Source: Kofleriaceae bacterium (GTDB lineage Bacteria; Myxococcota_A; Polyangia; Haliangiales; Haliangiaceae). From it: a stretch of 61,122 nucleotides of DNA. The stretch covers positions 1 to 61,122 of the forward strand of contig JANTGM010000027.1 of assembly GCA_024762925.1 (NCBI GenBank), given 5' to 3'. Position 1 is the first letter of the stretch. Every line of letters begins with the position of its first letter. Shown in pieces: positions 45,180 to 54,333 of this stretch. The notes below the pieces were generated by a model. That model saw nothing but the letters and a program-made list of their open reading frames with translations. It had not been told where the DNA came from and made no database searches. The position numbers and the translations under genes are program-made.

Positions 45180-48100
45180 ATGCTCCTGGATCTGGCACTA
45201 GCCTTAGCAGCGACTTCAGGGGATAGTGCGCTCGTGGTCGCGACAACCTTCTCGCTCAATGCACTCACCGATGAGCACCGGCGCTTGTTGTTGGTTCTCG
45301 CCGTGGCGGGAGACTGGAGCACGGCAGTCCAACTTGAGGAGCTAGAGATTCTCAGCACGTCACGCGGTTTTTTGCCGCCTGGTCGACGCGAGAACTTCTG
45401 GCCTCGTTTACTAAAGGACTGGGCGGAAATTGGGCTCGTCGAGAGCCGCGATTCACACTACGCCACAACCTACTTGCTAAACAGGAGTCTAGCGCACGAA
45501 GTGCTGCGCCACGCTGACCCCATCGTGCTTGGCCGATTGCATGAGGCACTTCCCGCGCAGGCTTGGCAGGACGAGAACCGCTTGAGCCAGAGCGCTCGTG
45601 TGTCGCTATATCTCGGAGATTCGGCGCGTTTCGTCAGTATCATGGCGCATGCGGGTGATTTGGATTGGGGCCGACTTTTTGGCGCGGATCCTCCACCAGA
45701 AGTCTTCGCCCTAGTGCCGTCTGTGCTCAGGGAGCAGTATCTAGAGCACCTCGCAGAGAATGCCTTGCAGTTGCGGGCACCACTGTGCGGAGTTGTTTGG
45801 AGCGCGTCGTATTCGTCTTTGGACCCGTATCGAATTGCGGTTCGAGCCTTGCGTGGAGAGCTTGCGCTTGATTCCGATTTGCTCATCGGGCTTGATCCGG
45901 AGGCTGACAAGACCGGGCGTTTGCATGCGGCACTGGGGCTTGTGAATTTGTGTGCAGGCAGTCTTGGGGCCGCGCAAGCTCATGGTGCTCGGGCATTGGC
46001 CCTGTCCTCTGGGCGCCAGAGCTATCCTGCGCTTCGCGGAGCTCTCGGAACCTGGGCAGCACTGTGCGCACTCTCGGGTACGCCCAGCCAATTCGCAATG
46101 GGAGAACTCTTGGTCTCTGGGATAGGGCATCGCCAGACCCGCGAACTCGACGATACCGAAGAATTCTTACGGCTCTTCGTCGAGTGGCAGAACGCGGGCA
46201 GGGAAGAGCCTCTAGGAGAGTGCGTCAACGATGGCTTGCGAGATCTTTGGCCCCCGCTTACCTGGGTCATACGTGAGGTTCTGGTTCGCTGGGGGGTGAT
46301 TGAGCCAATACGCGCAGATGGCGACAACGACGAGCGTACCCAGGTTTTGGCCAACATCAAGGAACGCGGCTACCAATGGGTGTACAAGCAGTACACCGAT
46401 CTCATTGTGCCCGAAGTGCGCCCCATCCTTGCGTCCATGTTTGTCCCAAAGGAATCTTGGGAGCGTCGCCTCGATCGCCTCTCAGGTCTTGCGGCAAGGC
46501 TTGATCGTGACACGACTCGCAAGAACGAGGCTGAACAGCGCCTTATTTGGGTGGTTGGCTGCAGCGACACGGGAATCACTCTAGAGGCGCGAATACAACG
46601 AAAGGCCCGTACGGGCTTCACCAAGGGGCGCAAGGCGATCGCAGCAACACTTGTCGCGCGTTACGAAGAGCGTTGGCTCGATGCAGATGATCGTGCAGTC
46701 ATTCGCGCTGCTAGTCGAAGCGTCGGTGGGCATCAAGACAGCGGCGAGTATCGCTTTGGACTACAGTCTGTTCTCGCTCTGGCTAGTCACCCACGCGTGT
46801 TTTGGGCTGCTGATCTCGAACCTGCGGAGGTGATTCGAGCCAAGCCGCGGATACACGTCTCGCGTGAAAGCGATACCATTCGAGTCGCACCTCATCCATG
46901 GCGTCGCACAGAAGGCCCTTGGGCAGAGAGAGATGGCACGAGGCTTCTCGTATACGACGTTGATGCACAACACACTCGCCTTTGTGAGGCGTTGGGGGCT
47001 GCCAGCTCTACGCTGCCAGCTGACGCCGAACCTAGGCTCGCTGAGATCTTGGGACACCTCTCTAAGAATATTTCTCTACACTCTGATGTCGTCCCCGAAG
47101 GCACGCAGGTGCGCGAGGTAGCGCCCAATCCAGTGCTAGTGCTACAGCTGCGTCGCAATAGCGACACGTTGAGAATTCGAGTCGTTGTTCGCCCCTTTGG
47201 AGAACATGGCCCGGTGTTCGCTGCAGGGCGAGGTACCACGGTAGTAGTCACGGAGATCGATGGTATTGCCACTCAAACAACTCGCGACTTGCATGACGAG
47301 CAGACTCGAGAGGCAGCGCTCTTTGAGGCTTGTCCCAGCCTGCGCGAAGCCGAAATTCGAGACCGAGACCTGATTGTGCACGGCCTCGGTGCATGTCTGG
47401 AACTCATTGAAGAGCTGTACAGCCTTGGAGACGAAGTGGTTTGCTTGTGGAGTGAAGGCGAAGCCGTGCGCTTCGATCTTTCGGCTGATATGGCAGGTCT
47501 CCGTGTCCGCTTTGGCGATGCCAAGTCGTGGCTGACAGCCGATGTCGAGGTTAAGGTGTCGGCAGAGCTCACCCTGAAGGCGCACCAACTGGTATCCGGG
47601 ATGGTCGCAGGGGCAACAAAATACGTGCGACTCGACGATGGTCGCTTTCTCAAGCTCAGCGAAGAACTATCCAAGAAGCTATCGGAGCTCTCCGACTTGG
47701 GTTCTCTGGGCAAGAATGGCGTCTCGCTGGCACCCGCAAGCGCTTTTGCCCTAAGCGCCTGGCTCAGCGACATCGGGCTCACTGGCATCAAGGGCGGGCA
47801 ACTCGCAAGTGAGCGTCTCGCAAGGGTTGGGGAATCAGAAGAACTCCTATGTTCCGTACCAACAGCATTTGAAGCGGACCTGCGCCCGTATCAGATTGAA
47901 GCCTTCCAGTGGCTCTCTCGATTGGCACACTGGGGGGGCGGCGCACTTCTCTGCGACGACATGGGGCTTGGAAAGACCGTGCAAATGCTGGCGGTTCTTG
48001 TCGACCGAGCTAGCAAGGGGCCGGCGTTGGTGGTGGCACCGGTATCTGTAGCGCCGCACTGGGTGTCCCTCATGCGTCGGTTTGCCCCAACATTGGTTCC

Positions 48101-49256
48101 CAAGGAAGTCGAGGCAACAGGCAGGGCTGAAGCATTCGCTTCACTTGGACCAAGGGATGTCCTGATTGTCAGCTATGGCCTTCTACACACCGAGGCTGAG
48201 CTCCTGAGCTCGCGACGCTTTCAGACGATCGTGTTGGACGAAGCGCAGGCGATCAAGAATCCTCGATCTCTACGCGCTCGTGCTGCCCATCGTTTACAGG
48301 GTGACTTTCGGGTGGTCACGACAGGTACTCCCATCGAAAATCACCTTGGGGAGTTGTGGAGCATCATGAACTTTGCGAATCCCGGGCTGCTTGGAACGAC
48401 TAGGGCTTTTGCTGAGGCCTTTGGAAAACCCATCCAGAAGGAAGGCTCGCGAGAGGCGAGTGCGCGACTGCGACGCATACTCAGGCCTTTCTTGCTGCGA
48501 CGCACAAAGGCGCAAGTGTTGGATGAGCTCCCTCCAAAAACCGAGATCACATTGGAGGTTGAGCCGTCGCAAGAGGAAGCTGAGTACTACGTGGCAATTC
48601 GTGACGCGCTGCTTGCCGAGATTCAAGCGGGACGAACTCGGCCAGCACATCAGCGCATGCAGATACTGGCCGCCCTAATGAAACTCCGACGCATTGCCTG
48701 CCACCCACGACTTGTCGATGAGTCTGTCGATTTCGGCAGCGCCAAGCAGGACACGTTCATTGAGCTTGTCACTGAGTTGCTAGAGGCTGGACATCGGGTA
48801 TTGGTCTTCAGTCAGTTCGTTGGTCATCTTGCGATCGCGCGAGAAACCCTTGAGAGTAAGAATATCTCCTACCAGTACTTGGATGGCCAAACGTCCAAGA
48901 CGAAGCGCAAGACTGCCGTTACGGCATTTCAAGGGGGTGAGGGCGACGTATTCTTGATCAGCCTGAGAGCTGGCGGCGTTGGTCTCGATCTCACTGGCGC
49001 AGACTACGTCATTCACCTTGATCCATGGTGGAACCCTGCGGTGGAAGACCAGGCGAGTGACCGAGCACATCGTATCGGCCAAAAGAGACCGGTTACTGTG
49101 TATCGATTGGTGACAAAGGGAACCGTGGAAGAGAGTGTTCTCGAGTTGCATGATCGCAAGCGAAAGCTGGCAGAAGACCTGATTTCAGGAAACGAATCCG
49201 CCGGCGCGCTTGGAGTCGACGAACTCGTCGATCTCATGCGCGATGTTGGATCATAG
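45180..49256 (+). CDS. SNF2-family ATPase with long N-terminal region
   Basis: 1358 residues. The C-terminal 470 form a SNF2 helicase-like ATPase: LRPYQIEAFQWLSRL, Walker A DDMGLGKT (Lys932), DEAQ box at 1020-1023, TTGTPIENHLGELWS, VFSQFVGHL and the arginine-finger motif SDRAHRIGQKRPVTVYRL. The first 880 residues are largely unassigned: a helical TPR-like part to about 400, with winged-helix-like LLLVLAVAGDWSTAVQLEEL at its start, then beta-rich parts. It moves DNA or remodels DNA-protein complexes. The stop is 66 nt before the methyltransferase/Nudix-like gene on the same strand. This could be chromatin-like maintenance or a defence module. Confidence 0.92.
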   Translation: MLLDLALALAATSGDSALVVATTFSLNALTDEHRRLLLVLAVAGDWSTAVQLEELEILSTSRGFLPPGRRENFWPRLLKDWAEIGLVESRDSHYATTYLLNRSLAHEVLRHADPIVLGRLHEALPAQAWQDENRLSQSARVSLYLGDSARFVSIMAHAGDLDWGRLFGADPPPEVFALVPSVLREQYLEHLAENALQLRAPLCGVVWSASYSSLDPYRIAVRALRGELALDSDLLIGLDPEADKTGRLHAALGLVNLCAGSLGAAQAHGARALALSSGRQSYPALRGALGTWAALCALSGTPSQFAMGELLVSGIGHRQTRELDDTEEFLRLFVEWQNAGREEPLGECVNDGLRDLWPPLTWVIREVLVRWGVIEPIRADGDNDERTQVLANIKERGYQWVYKQYTDLIVPEVRPILASMFVPKESWERRLDRLSGLAARLDRDTTRKNEAEQRLIWVVGCSDTGITLEARIQRKARTGFTKGRKAIAATLVARYEERWLDADDRAVIRAASRSVGGHQDSGEYRFGLQSVLALASHPRVFWAADLEPAEVIRAKPRIHVSRESDTIRVAPHPWRRTEGPWAERDGTRLLVYDVDAQHTRLCEALGAASSTLPADAEPRLAEILGHLSKNISLHSDVVPEGTQVREVAPNPVLVLQLRRNSDTLRIRVVVRPFGEHGPVFAAGRGTTVVVTEIDGIATQTTRDLHDEQTREAALFEACPSLREAEIRDRDLIVHGLGACLELIEELYSLGDEVVCLWSEGEAVRFDLSADMAGLRVRFGDAKSWLTADVEVKVSAELTLKAHQLVSGMVAGATKYVRLDDGRFLKLSEELSKKLSELSDLGSLGKNGVSLAPASAFALSAWLSDIGLTGIKGGQLASERLARVGESEELLCSVPTAFEADLRPYQIEAFQWLSRLAHWGGGALLCDDMGLGKTVQMLAVLVDRASKGPALVVAPVSVAPHWVSLMRRFAPTLVPKEVEATGRAEAFASLGPRDVLIVSYGLLHTEAELLSSRRFQTIVLDEAQAIKNPRSLRARAAHRLQGDFRVVTTGTPIENHLGELWSIMNFANPGLLGTTRAFAEAFGKPIQKEGSREASARLRRILRPFLLRRTKAQVLDELPPKTEITLEVEPSQEEAEYYVAIRDALLAEIQAGRTRPAHQRMQILAALMKLRRIACHPRLVDESVDFGSAKQDTFIELVTELLEAGHRVLVFSQFVGHLAIARETLESKNISYQYLDGQTSKTKRKTAVTAFQGGEGDVFLISLRAGGVGLDLTGADYVIHLDPWWNPAVEDQASDRAHRIGQKRPVTVYRLVTKGTVEESVLELHDRKRKLAEDLISGNESAGALGVDELVDLMRDVGS

Positions 49257-49322
49257 AAACTCTAATTCGCAGCGAACCGACAAGTACAACAGCACAGTCG
49301 AGACAAGGCGATCGTAACGAAT

Positions 49323-51536
49323 ATGACAAAGAAAGAAACCTACAGTGCACAGCGTCGCGGAGACCGTGGTGCCTATGAGCGCTACTTGCGCGGCATGGAC
49401 ACTTCCATGCGGCAGAAGGTTGCGCTAACGGCCGCGCATCTGCTGTCCGAGGGCAAGATTGCTGACATGGGCATGGGGTCGGGAACAGGAAGCGAAGCCC
49501 TTGCCGCACTCTACCCGGCCTTGGAAGTCGTGGGTGTGGATGTTGAGCCGACGATGGTTGAGCTTGCGCAGGAGCGCTACAATCTCGAGAACCTTTCGTT
49601 CGTTGTTGGCGATATCGCAAAGCCTGTGTTTCCCGAAGCGAGTCTCGACGGAATTCTTAACTCGTCAGTACTCCATCATGTGACCTCATTCAACGGATAC
49701 GCACCTGAGCGCGCATCAGAGGCACTTGAGACGCAAGCCAAACAGCTCACCGACCGAGGAATACTCATCGTTCGAGACTTCGTTGCGCCAGCAGATCAAA
49801 CCGTCCTACTCGATCTCCCCGACAATGACAGCGAGAGCTTTGCGGACCTAGCGACTGTCTCGACCGCAGCACTCTTTGAACGGTTTGCCAAGACGTATCG
49901 CCCCCTTTGCGATGCACCTGGCTTCGCCTACGAGATGGTCGAGTCGAGCGAGACCAAAGCTGGTTGGAAACGCTATCGGCTTGCCGCCCGTCACGCCGTG
50001 GAGTTCGTTCTTCGGAAAGACTATCGTCGCGATTGGGATAGCGAACTGCTAGAAGCCTACTTGTACTTCACCCAGCCCGAGTTTGAACAGAGCTATGCGG
50101 ATATGGGGCTGCGTGTTCTTGCCTCAACGTCGATCTGGAATCCGTGGATTGTCAGGAATCGGTTTGAAGGCAAGTTCGAGTGGCGCAACGAGCAAGGCGC
50201 GATGCTTGAGTTTCCGGCCACCAACTACATCATCGTCGGTGAGAAGGTCCCCGACAACGAAGGAGTTCGCTTCAAAGAGGGCAAGACGCAAGCCCCGACA
50301 GGGTTTCTCCAGCTCGAATACTATCGCCATCGCAAGACAGGCTCCGTGGTGGACTTGGTTCGTCGGCCAAATCGAACCTTGGACATCATCCCGTGGTTTG
50401 AGCTGGACGGTGACTGTTTTGTGCTTGCTAGAGCGAGCTACCCGCGGCCAATCATCTGTGCAGATACCCCAGAAACCGCGTCATTGGACCGACGGCACTC
50501 GGCTGGGTACGTTGTCGAACCGCTGGTGGTCGTGCAAACCGACAAGCCTATGGGAATGACGGTCGAAGAGACGCTGGCGCGCGATGCGGGAATCTCCAGT
50601 TCCCAGATTCGCGGATTCAGAAAAGGTAGTAGCTACTATCCATCCCCTGGAGGCATTCAAGAAGAGGTTCGGGCGTGCTTTGTAGAAATCGATCCAACCT
50701 TCAACCAGAAGCCATTGGACAATCAAACGGGCTTTACGACAGCTGGGCGCGTGTTGGCGATTGAAGCACAGCAGGTGCTCAGGGCATCACAGATTGGCGG
50801 GCTTCCGGATGCAAGGCTGGAATTGAACGCCTACGATTTGCTGCTCAGCCAAGGAAAGCTCTGTGGCCCGTGGCTTGGCGAGAAGATTGAGCTTCCCGAC
50901 TCCGAGTCGCCGAGTCAGCCTCTGGCTTCGCTTAGCGTTGAGCCGCGCGTCGCACGTCGCATCTTTGACAAGGCGGGTAGCGAGGACAGCAGTGGGTTTC
51001 TAACAATCGAATGTGCCGAGTTTGAAGAGCTCGATAGCATGAGAACTGTTCGGAGTAGGAAGACGTTGGAGTTCGTCGCTCCCAAGCCGCTCTCCCTCAA
51101 TACAATTGCAACCGCGCTACTTGCAAGGCAAGACGGCCGCGTTTGGATCGGGCTGGACGATGATGACCTACCTGCGGCACAAGGGTTTAGCGGCAATAGC
51201 GAGCTCTTCGTTGCGCCAGCATGGCGATTGCCAAAGACAGTTACGGCGTTCTCCCCCGCACAGCGGTGGATTCGAGAGCGACTCTCCGAAGAGTACGGAG
51301 TGCGTACGAAGGGAATTTGGCACTTAGGTGGTCCGTACTTTCCGAGCCTGGGGCTAACACCCGAAATCGTGCATCCTCTCGCAGTGCAAGTCACTAATAT
51401 CGAGCAAGCAAATCGAAGCCTCCGGTGGATCCCGCTCGACGAAGCAGTAGCGACGCGTGGTACCTTCAAGGATGGACATCTGCGCATTGTTTTGCAGCGT
51501 GCCGCCCACGCCCTTGGACTGATGTCAGAGGCTTAG
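49323..51536 (+). CDS. Methyltransferase / Nudix-like fusion protein
   Basis: 737 residues. Residues about 35-230 are a class I methyltransferase: IADMGMGSGTGSEALA (motif I), VVGVDVEPTMVELAQ, ILNSSVLHHVT and GILIVRDFVAP. Around 330-490 lies a Nudix-like fold: TVEETLARDAGISSSQIRG, SYYPSPGGIQEEVRACFVEI. The helix keeps the shape of the Nudix box but lacks its REUXEE acids, so hydrolysis is doubtful. A third beta-rich region (about 510-737) may be a second degenerate copy (AERLSEEYGVRTKGI-like, YFPSLGLTPEIVHPLAVQV). No ribosome site stands out, and the SNF2 gene is 66 nt upstream. Substrate unknown. Confidence 0.8.
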   Translation: MTKKETYSAQRRGDRGAYERYLRGMDTSMRQKVALTAAHLLSEGKIADMGMGSGTGSEALAALYPALEVVGVDVEPTMVELAQERYNLENLSFVVGDIAKPVFPEASLDGILNSSVLHHVTSFNGYAPERASEALETQAKQLTDRGILIVRDFVAPADQTVLLDLPDNDSESFADLATVSTAALFERFAKTYRPLCDAPGFAYEMVESSETKAGWKRYRLAARHAVEFVLRKDYRRDWDSELLEAYLYFTQPEFEQSYADMGLRVLASTSIWNPWIVRNRFEGKFEWRNEQGAMLEFPATNYIIVGEKVPDNEGVRFKEGKTQAPTGFLQLEYYRHRKTGSVVDLVRRPNRTLDIIPWFELDGDCFVLARASYPRPIICADTPETASLDRRHSAGYVVEPLVVVQTDKPMGMTVEETLARDAGISSSQIRGFRKGSSYYPSPGGIQEEVRACFVEIDPTFNQKPLDNQTGFTTAGRVLAIEAQQVLRASQIGGLPDARLELNAYDLLLSQGKLCGPWLGEKIELPDSESPSQPLASLSVEPRVARRIFDKAGSEDSSGFLTIECAEFEELDSMRTVRSRKTLEFVAPKPLSLNTIATALLARQDGRVWIGLDDDDLPAAQGFSGNSELFVAPAWRLPKTVTAFSPAQRWIRERLSEEYGVRTKGIWHLGGPYFPSLGLTPEIVHPLAVQVTNIEQANRSLRWIPLDEAVATRGTFKDGHLRIVLQRAAHALGLMSEA

Positions 51537-51572
51537 CAAGGACGATTTCAACGTCGCCGTTTTTCGCGCGGG

Positions 51573-52004
51573 CTATCGTTTGTCTTGGTGGTAGGTAAGA
51601 GCCGCCTCAATACAACTACGGAGCGCTTTTTGCGGGATCGGCGCGTTAATGGGCATCACGATCGCGCGGTTTCCTTCGAAGTTTAGCGAGATACCTGCGG
51701 TTCGAAATTCCGAGATGAGCTTTGTGTTGCAGTTTAAGAAAACTGCGTAGTTTTCGGGTTGAGATGGGCGCCAACCGATTCGAATTGTCGAACCAGACTT
51801 GCTCTTCTCTGTTAGATACGAGACTTCCCCCCACTTGAGTGTCTCGGTGAGTTCGCCTACCCCTTTGAGGGCCGAAGCCGTTTCGAAGATGAGCGCACGC
51901 ACTGCAAGCAGCCGAGCACGAGCGTTGGTGGGGTAGTTCGCAAGCACCGATGCCACTGCGGCGTGCATATCATTCGTTCGTGATTTGTGGACCTTGCCCC
52001 CCAT
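51573..52004 (-). CDS. DUF1801 family protein
   Basis: 143 residues from ATG 52004 (ATG 52019 also possible); the longer open frame upstream overlaps the divergent selenoprotein gene and is not credible. LLAVRALIFETASALKGVGE, TLKWGEVSYLTEKSKSGSTIRIGW and EGNRAIVMPINAPIPQKALR follow the DUF1801/YdhG-like pattern, small cytoplasmic proteins of unknown role. It is divergent from the selenoprotein pair, about 110 nt apart. Confidence 0.82.
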   Translation of the reverse strand: MGGKVHKSRTNDMHAAVASVLANYPTNARARLLAVRALIFETASALKGVGELTETLKWGEVSYLTEKSKSGSTIRIGWRPSQPENYAVFLNCNTKLISEFRTAGISLNFEGNRAIVMPINAPIPQKALRSCIEAALTYHQDKR

Positions 52005-52117
52005 GGGAGCAGGCAGCATACGACGACTGTTGTCACTTTTGGAATGATCTTGGTCAGGTTGGATTCCTGACGCGCTAGCTACGGGTCCGACATCCGTCGC
52101 GAGAGCCCGCAAAACGC

Positions 52118-53425
52118 ATGTATACTGCGCATGTGCTGATACTTCTGCGCGTGGTTTTCGTCTTGCTCTTTGCTGTTGTAGGCATGACTTCCGCAAGAGC
52201 TCAGTGCACAACCTGAGTGAACCCCGCGCTCCCGGGCGGGGCGCCAGGCGATGCAGATGGCGGTGAACCCAATGCCTGGTTGGTTAGCGGTCGGCTAAGC
52301 TATGCAGGAATTCCCTACAAGAATCTGCAGCAAGGCACCAAACAAGGACCAAACCCCGATCAGTTGCGCATCGATGTGCATCTAGCAACTGCGGAGGTCG
52401 CGTTAACTGCTCCGTGGCAGACAAAGCTTAGCCTTCAATTGCCTGGTGGACGCTTGGCTACAAGTACTCTGGCCGAGAGTCGAACTGATAGCGATCTTGG
52501 AGATGCAGAACTGCGCCTGAGGCAATCGCTACCCTCATGGAAATCGCTTCGGCTCGATATTGGCGCCGGAGTCGTTCTCGCGACGGGGCCCTACGTTCCA
52601 AAGAGTGGGGCTGCAAACCTGCCGCCAGAGGCAAGTTACCTCACCTTGGGGAGAGGGGTGACTTGGGCAATTGGAGAACTGCAAGTAAGTACTTCTCTTA
52701 GTGATGACATTTCGGCCTATGGTGAGTTTTCTACAAGAACACCTTTGGGAAAGACAGAGGACGACTTTGACTGGGGAACCGAAGCGCGCGGGGTGATAGG
52801 TGGCAGGCTGCGTCTCCCCCTCCGTCTGTCTGCGCTGGCGATCGGTGAATGGCAATGGCGTGGCTCGGCAACAGAGCCCGATCCGTTTGTCGGTGGGCGA
52901 ATTGAGACTGCCAATGCAGGTGGTCACTGGGTGACACTGATGCCAGCTCTTGGCTATGAAGTCACCAGCGCGTTCTCGGTTCTTGCAGGAGCCCGCATTC
53001 TGGCCTACTCGGATGTTCGCGGAAACCAATTGGTACCAAGCGTAGGTGGTTTTCTCTCACTCAATGGCCGTTGGTCATTTGGCATAGGGAAAACTCGCAA
53101 GTCAATCTCGAATGCGGACGGGCAAGTGAGCTCCGCCAGCCCTGTTCTCGGAACAATCACCATCGTAGATTATTGGGCAACGTGGTGTGCGCCGTGTAAG
53201 GAAATTGCTGCGCTCCTCGAAGAGGCAAAAGGCGATTGGGACAGTGTGACGATTGTGAAAGTCGATGCAAGCGCCTATCCCGATAGCGCAATTGCGCTGC
53301 CCAACGGCGCTGAGGGCCTTCCAGTCATTGAGATCTTTGATGAGTCCGGAAATAGCAAACACGTTCTCATAGGGCCTGATGCTCTAAAGGTTGTAGACAT
53401 CGTAAATGCGATGCGAGATAACTAA
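52118..53425 (+). CDS. Predicted selenoprotein: CxxU motif, beta-rich domain and thioredoxin domain
   Basis: 435 residues if the in-frame TGA at 52214-52216 is read as selenocysteine (residue 33). Start ATG 52118; GTG 52133 is possible. Residues 6-28 are a clear signal peptide (VLILLRVVFVLLFAVVG, then MTSARA), giving a mature end QCTTU, i.e. Cys30-x-x-Sec33. Residues about 50-310 are beta-rich (barrel-like strands such as LRLDIGAGVVLATG, GGRLRLPLRLSALAIG). A thioredoxin fold follows with WCAPC at 356-360 and VDYWATW before it. A SECIS-like hairpin sits 10 nt after the TGA. If the TGA were a stop, the remaining frame from GTG 52217 would lack any export signal. Expected site: periplasm or outer membrane. 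Sec incorporation is inferred. Confidence 0.8.
52226..52244 (+). promoter_or_regulatory. SECIS-like hairpin after TGA of first selenoprotein gene
   Basis: GCGC (52226-52229), bulged T, CCC (52231-52233), loop GGGC, GGG (52238-52240), GCGC (52241-52244). This is a stem with one unpaired U three base pairs below a four-base loop rich in G, the same geometry as the E. coli fdhF SECIS upper stem. It starts 9 nt after the TGA. An alternative pairing CCCCGC/GCGGGG is also possible. Confidence 0.6.
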
Positions 53426-53443
53426 CTTCTAACAAGGAATACG

Positions 53444-54082
53444 ATGAATCCCCTCAAACGCTCGAGTCGAAATCTCGGAACCCTCAGCACGCTTTCATTG
53501 GCGCTCGTGACAACCCTCGTCGTTGGCTGTTCTTCAGACGATGAGGCCCCACCGGCAGATGCAACGGCAGGCAACGGCTCCGCGGATGCGGCCCTCGGCT
53601 CGCCCGATGCCATGCCATCTGGTCCGGATGCCATGCAAGCGGCCGTGCAGATTCCCACTTGGACGCTTGAAGACATTCAACCCGCGAGTCCCAAGTCTGG
53701 CCAGGTCTACGGTCTCAGTGAATTTACCGGCAGAATTCTCGTTGTTGTGTTGGTTGATGGGTTTTGAGGAAGTTGCCGGTCCCAGGTTGGGGCTGCAAAC
53801 ACACTCGTCGATGAACTCAGGAATGATGGCTACCCTGTAGACTTTGTTTTGCTCTCGGATGCCAACGCCAGCGACTACGTCACCAGAACCGAGATGCCAA
53901 TTTTCGAGGAAGATCGCAGCGGGCGGCCAGCGTGGGGGGAAATGGATTCGGGGGCGGTCAAGCACGACACATTCGTTTTCACGGATACTGGTGAGAGAAT
54001 CCTCTTTTGGGACACAAGTGCAAATAGCCTAGCGAACTGGTCAGATGATATTCGCGCCGCCGTTGAGTCCCAAGGCCAGTAG
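53444..54082 (+). CDS. Predicted selenoprotein: thioredoxin-like lipoprotein with UGSC motif
   Basis: 212 residues if the TGA at 53765-53767 is selenocysteine (residue 108). AAGGA precedes the ATG and the gene lies 18 nt after its partner. MNPLKRSSRN... ends in lipobox VVGC (Cys29), then an Asp/Ala/Gly-rich linker. The thioredoxin-like domain begins near 72 (WTLEDIQPASPKSGQ, YGLSEFTGRILVVVLVDGF) and is followed directly by U108-G-S-C111 and RSQVGAANTLVDELRNDG, as in TlpA/AhpC-type proteins with CxxC at this place. The frame continues to DIRAAVESQGQ without other stops. Treated as two ORFs (53444-53767 and 53849-54082), both halves lack sense. UGSC-motif proteins have been described among predicted bacterial selenoproteins; kinship is not tested here. 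Confidence 0.87.
53773..53798 (+). promoter_or_regulatory. SECIS-like hairpin after TGA of second selenoprotein gene
   Basis: TTGC (53773-53776), bulged C77, GGTCCC (53778-53783), loop AGGTT (53784-53788), GGGGCT (53789-53794), GCAA (53795-53798). Ten pairs including two G-T, with a five-base loop holding G at positions 2-3. It starts 5 nt after the TGA, where bacterial SECIS elements lie. Pairing worked out by hand. Confidence 0.65.
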
Positions 54083-54333
54083 GCAATCCGCAAGCAAGCC
54101 CTACGTTTACGAGCTGCGGAGCGAGGACGCTGGTGGCTTTGGTTGGAACGGCAAGCAAGCCATCGCCGAGATCAAACCAAGGGGAATAGGAAGTATGGGC
54201 CGGCCATCGGCTTTGCCATACGACAATAGAACACAGAACCGAAAGCAAACATGGCCTTTGGCCAAGGAGTTCCGACGAACTACCAAGGTCAAAGGCCACG
54301 TTGCTTGGAGCCAAGGCTCCTGTCATGTGGTCA

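Noticed and set aside
52217-53425. Separate cytoplasmic gene starting at GTG 52217
   Set aside because: The same frame upstream of the TGA encodes a signal peptide, and the protein is beta-rich with a thioredoxin domain; readthrough explains both halves.
53849-54082. Independent small gene from TTG 53849
   Set aside because: It is the continuation of the frame of the gene at 53444 after TGA 53765 and has no ribosome site of its own.
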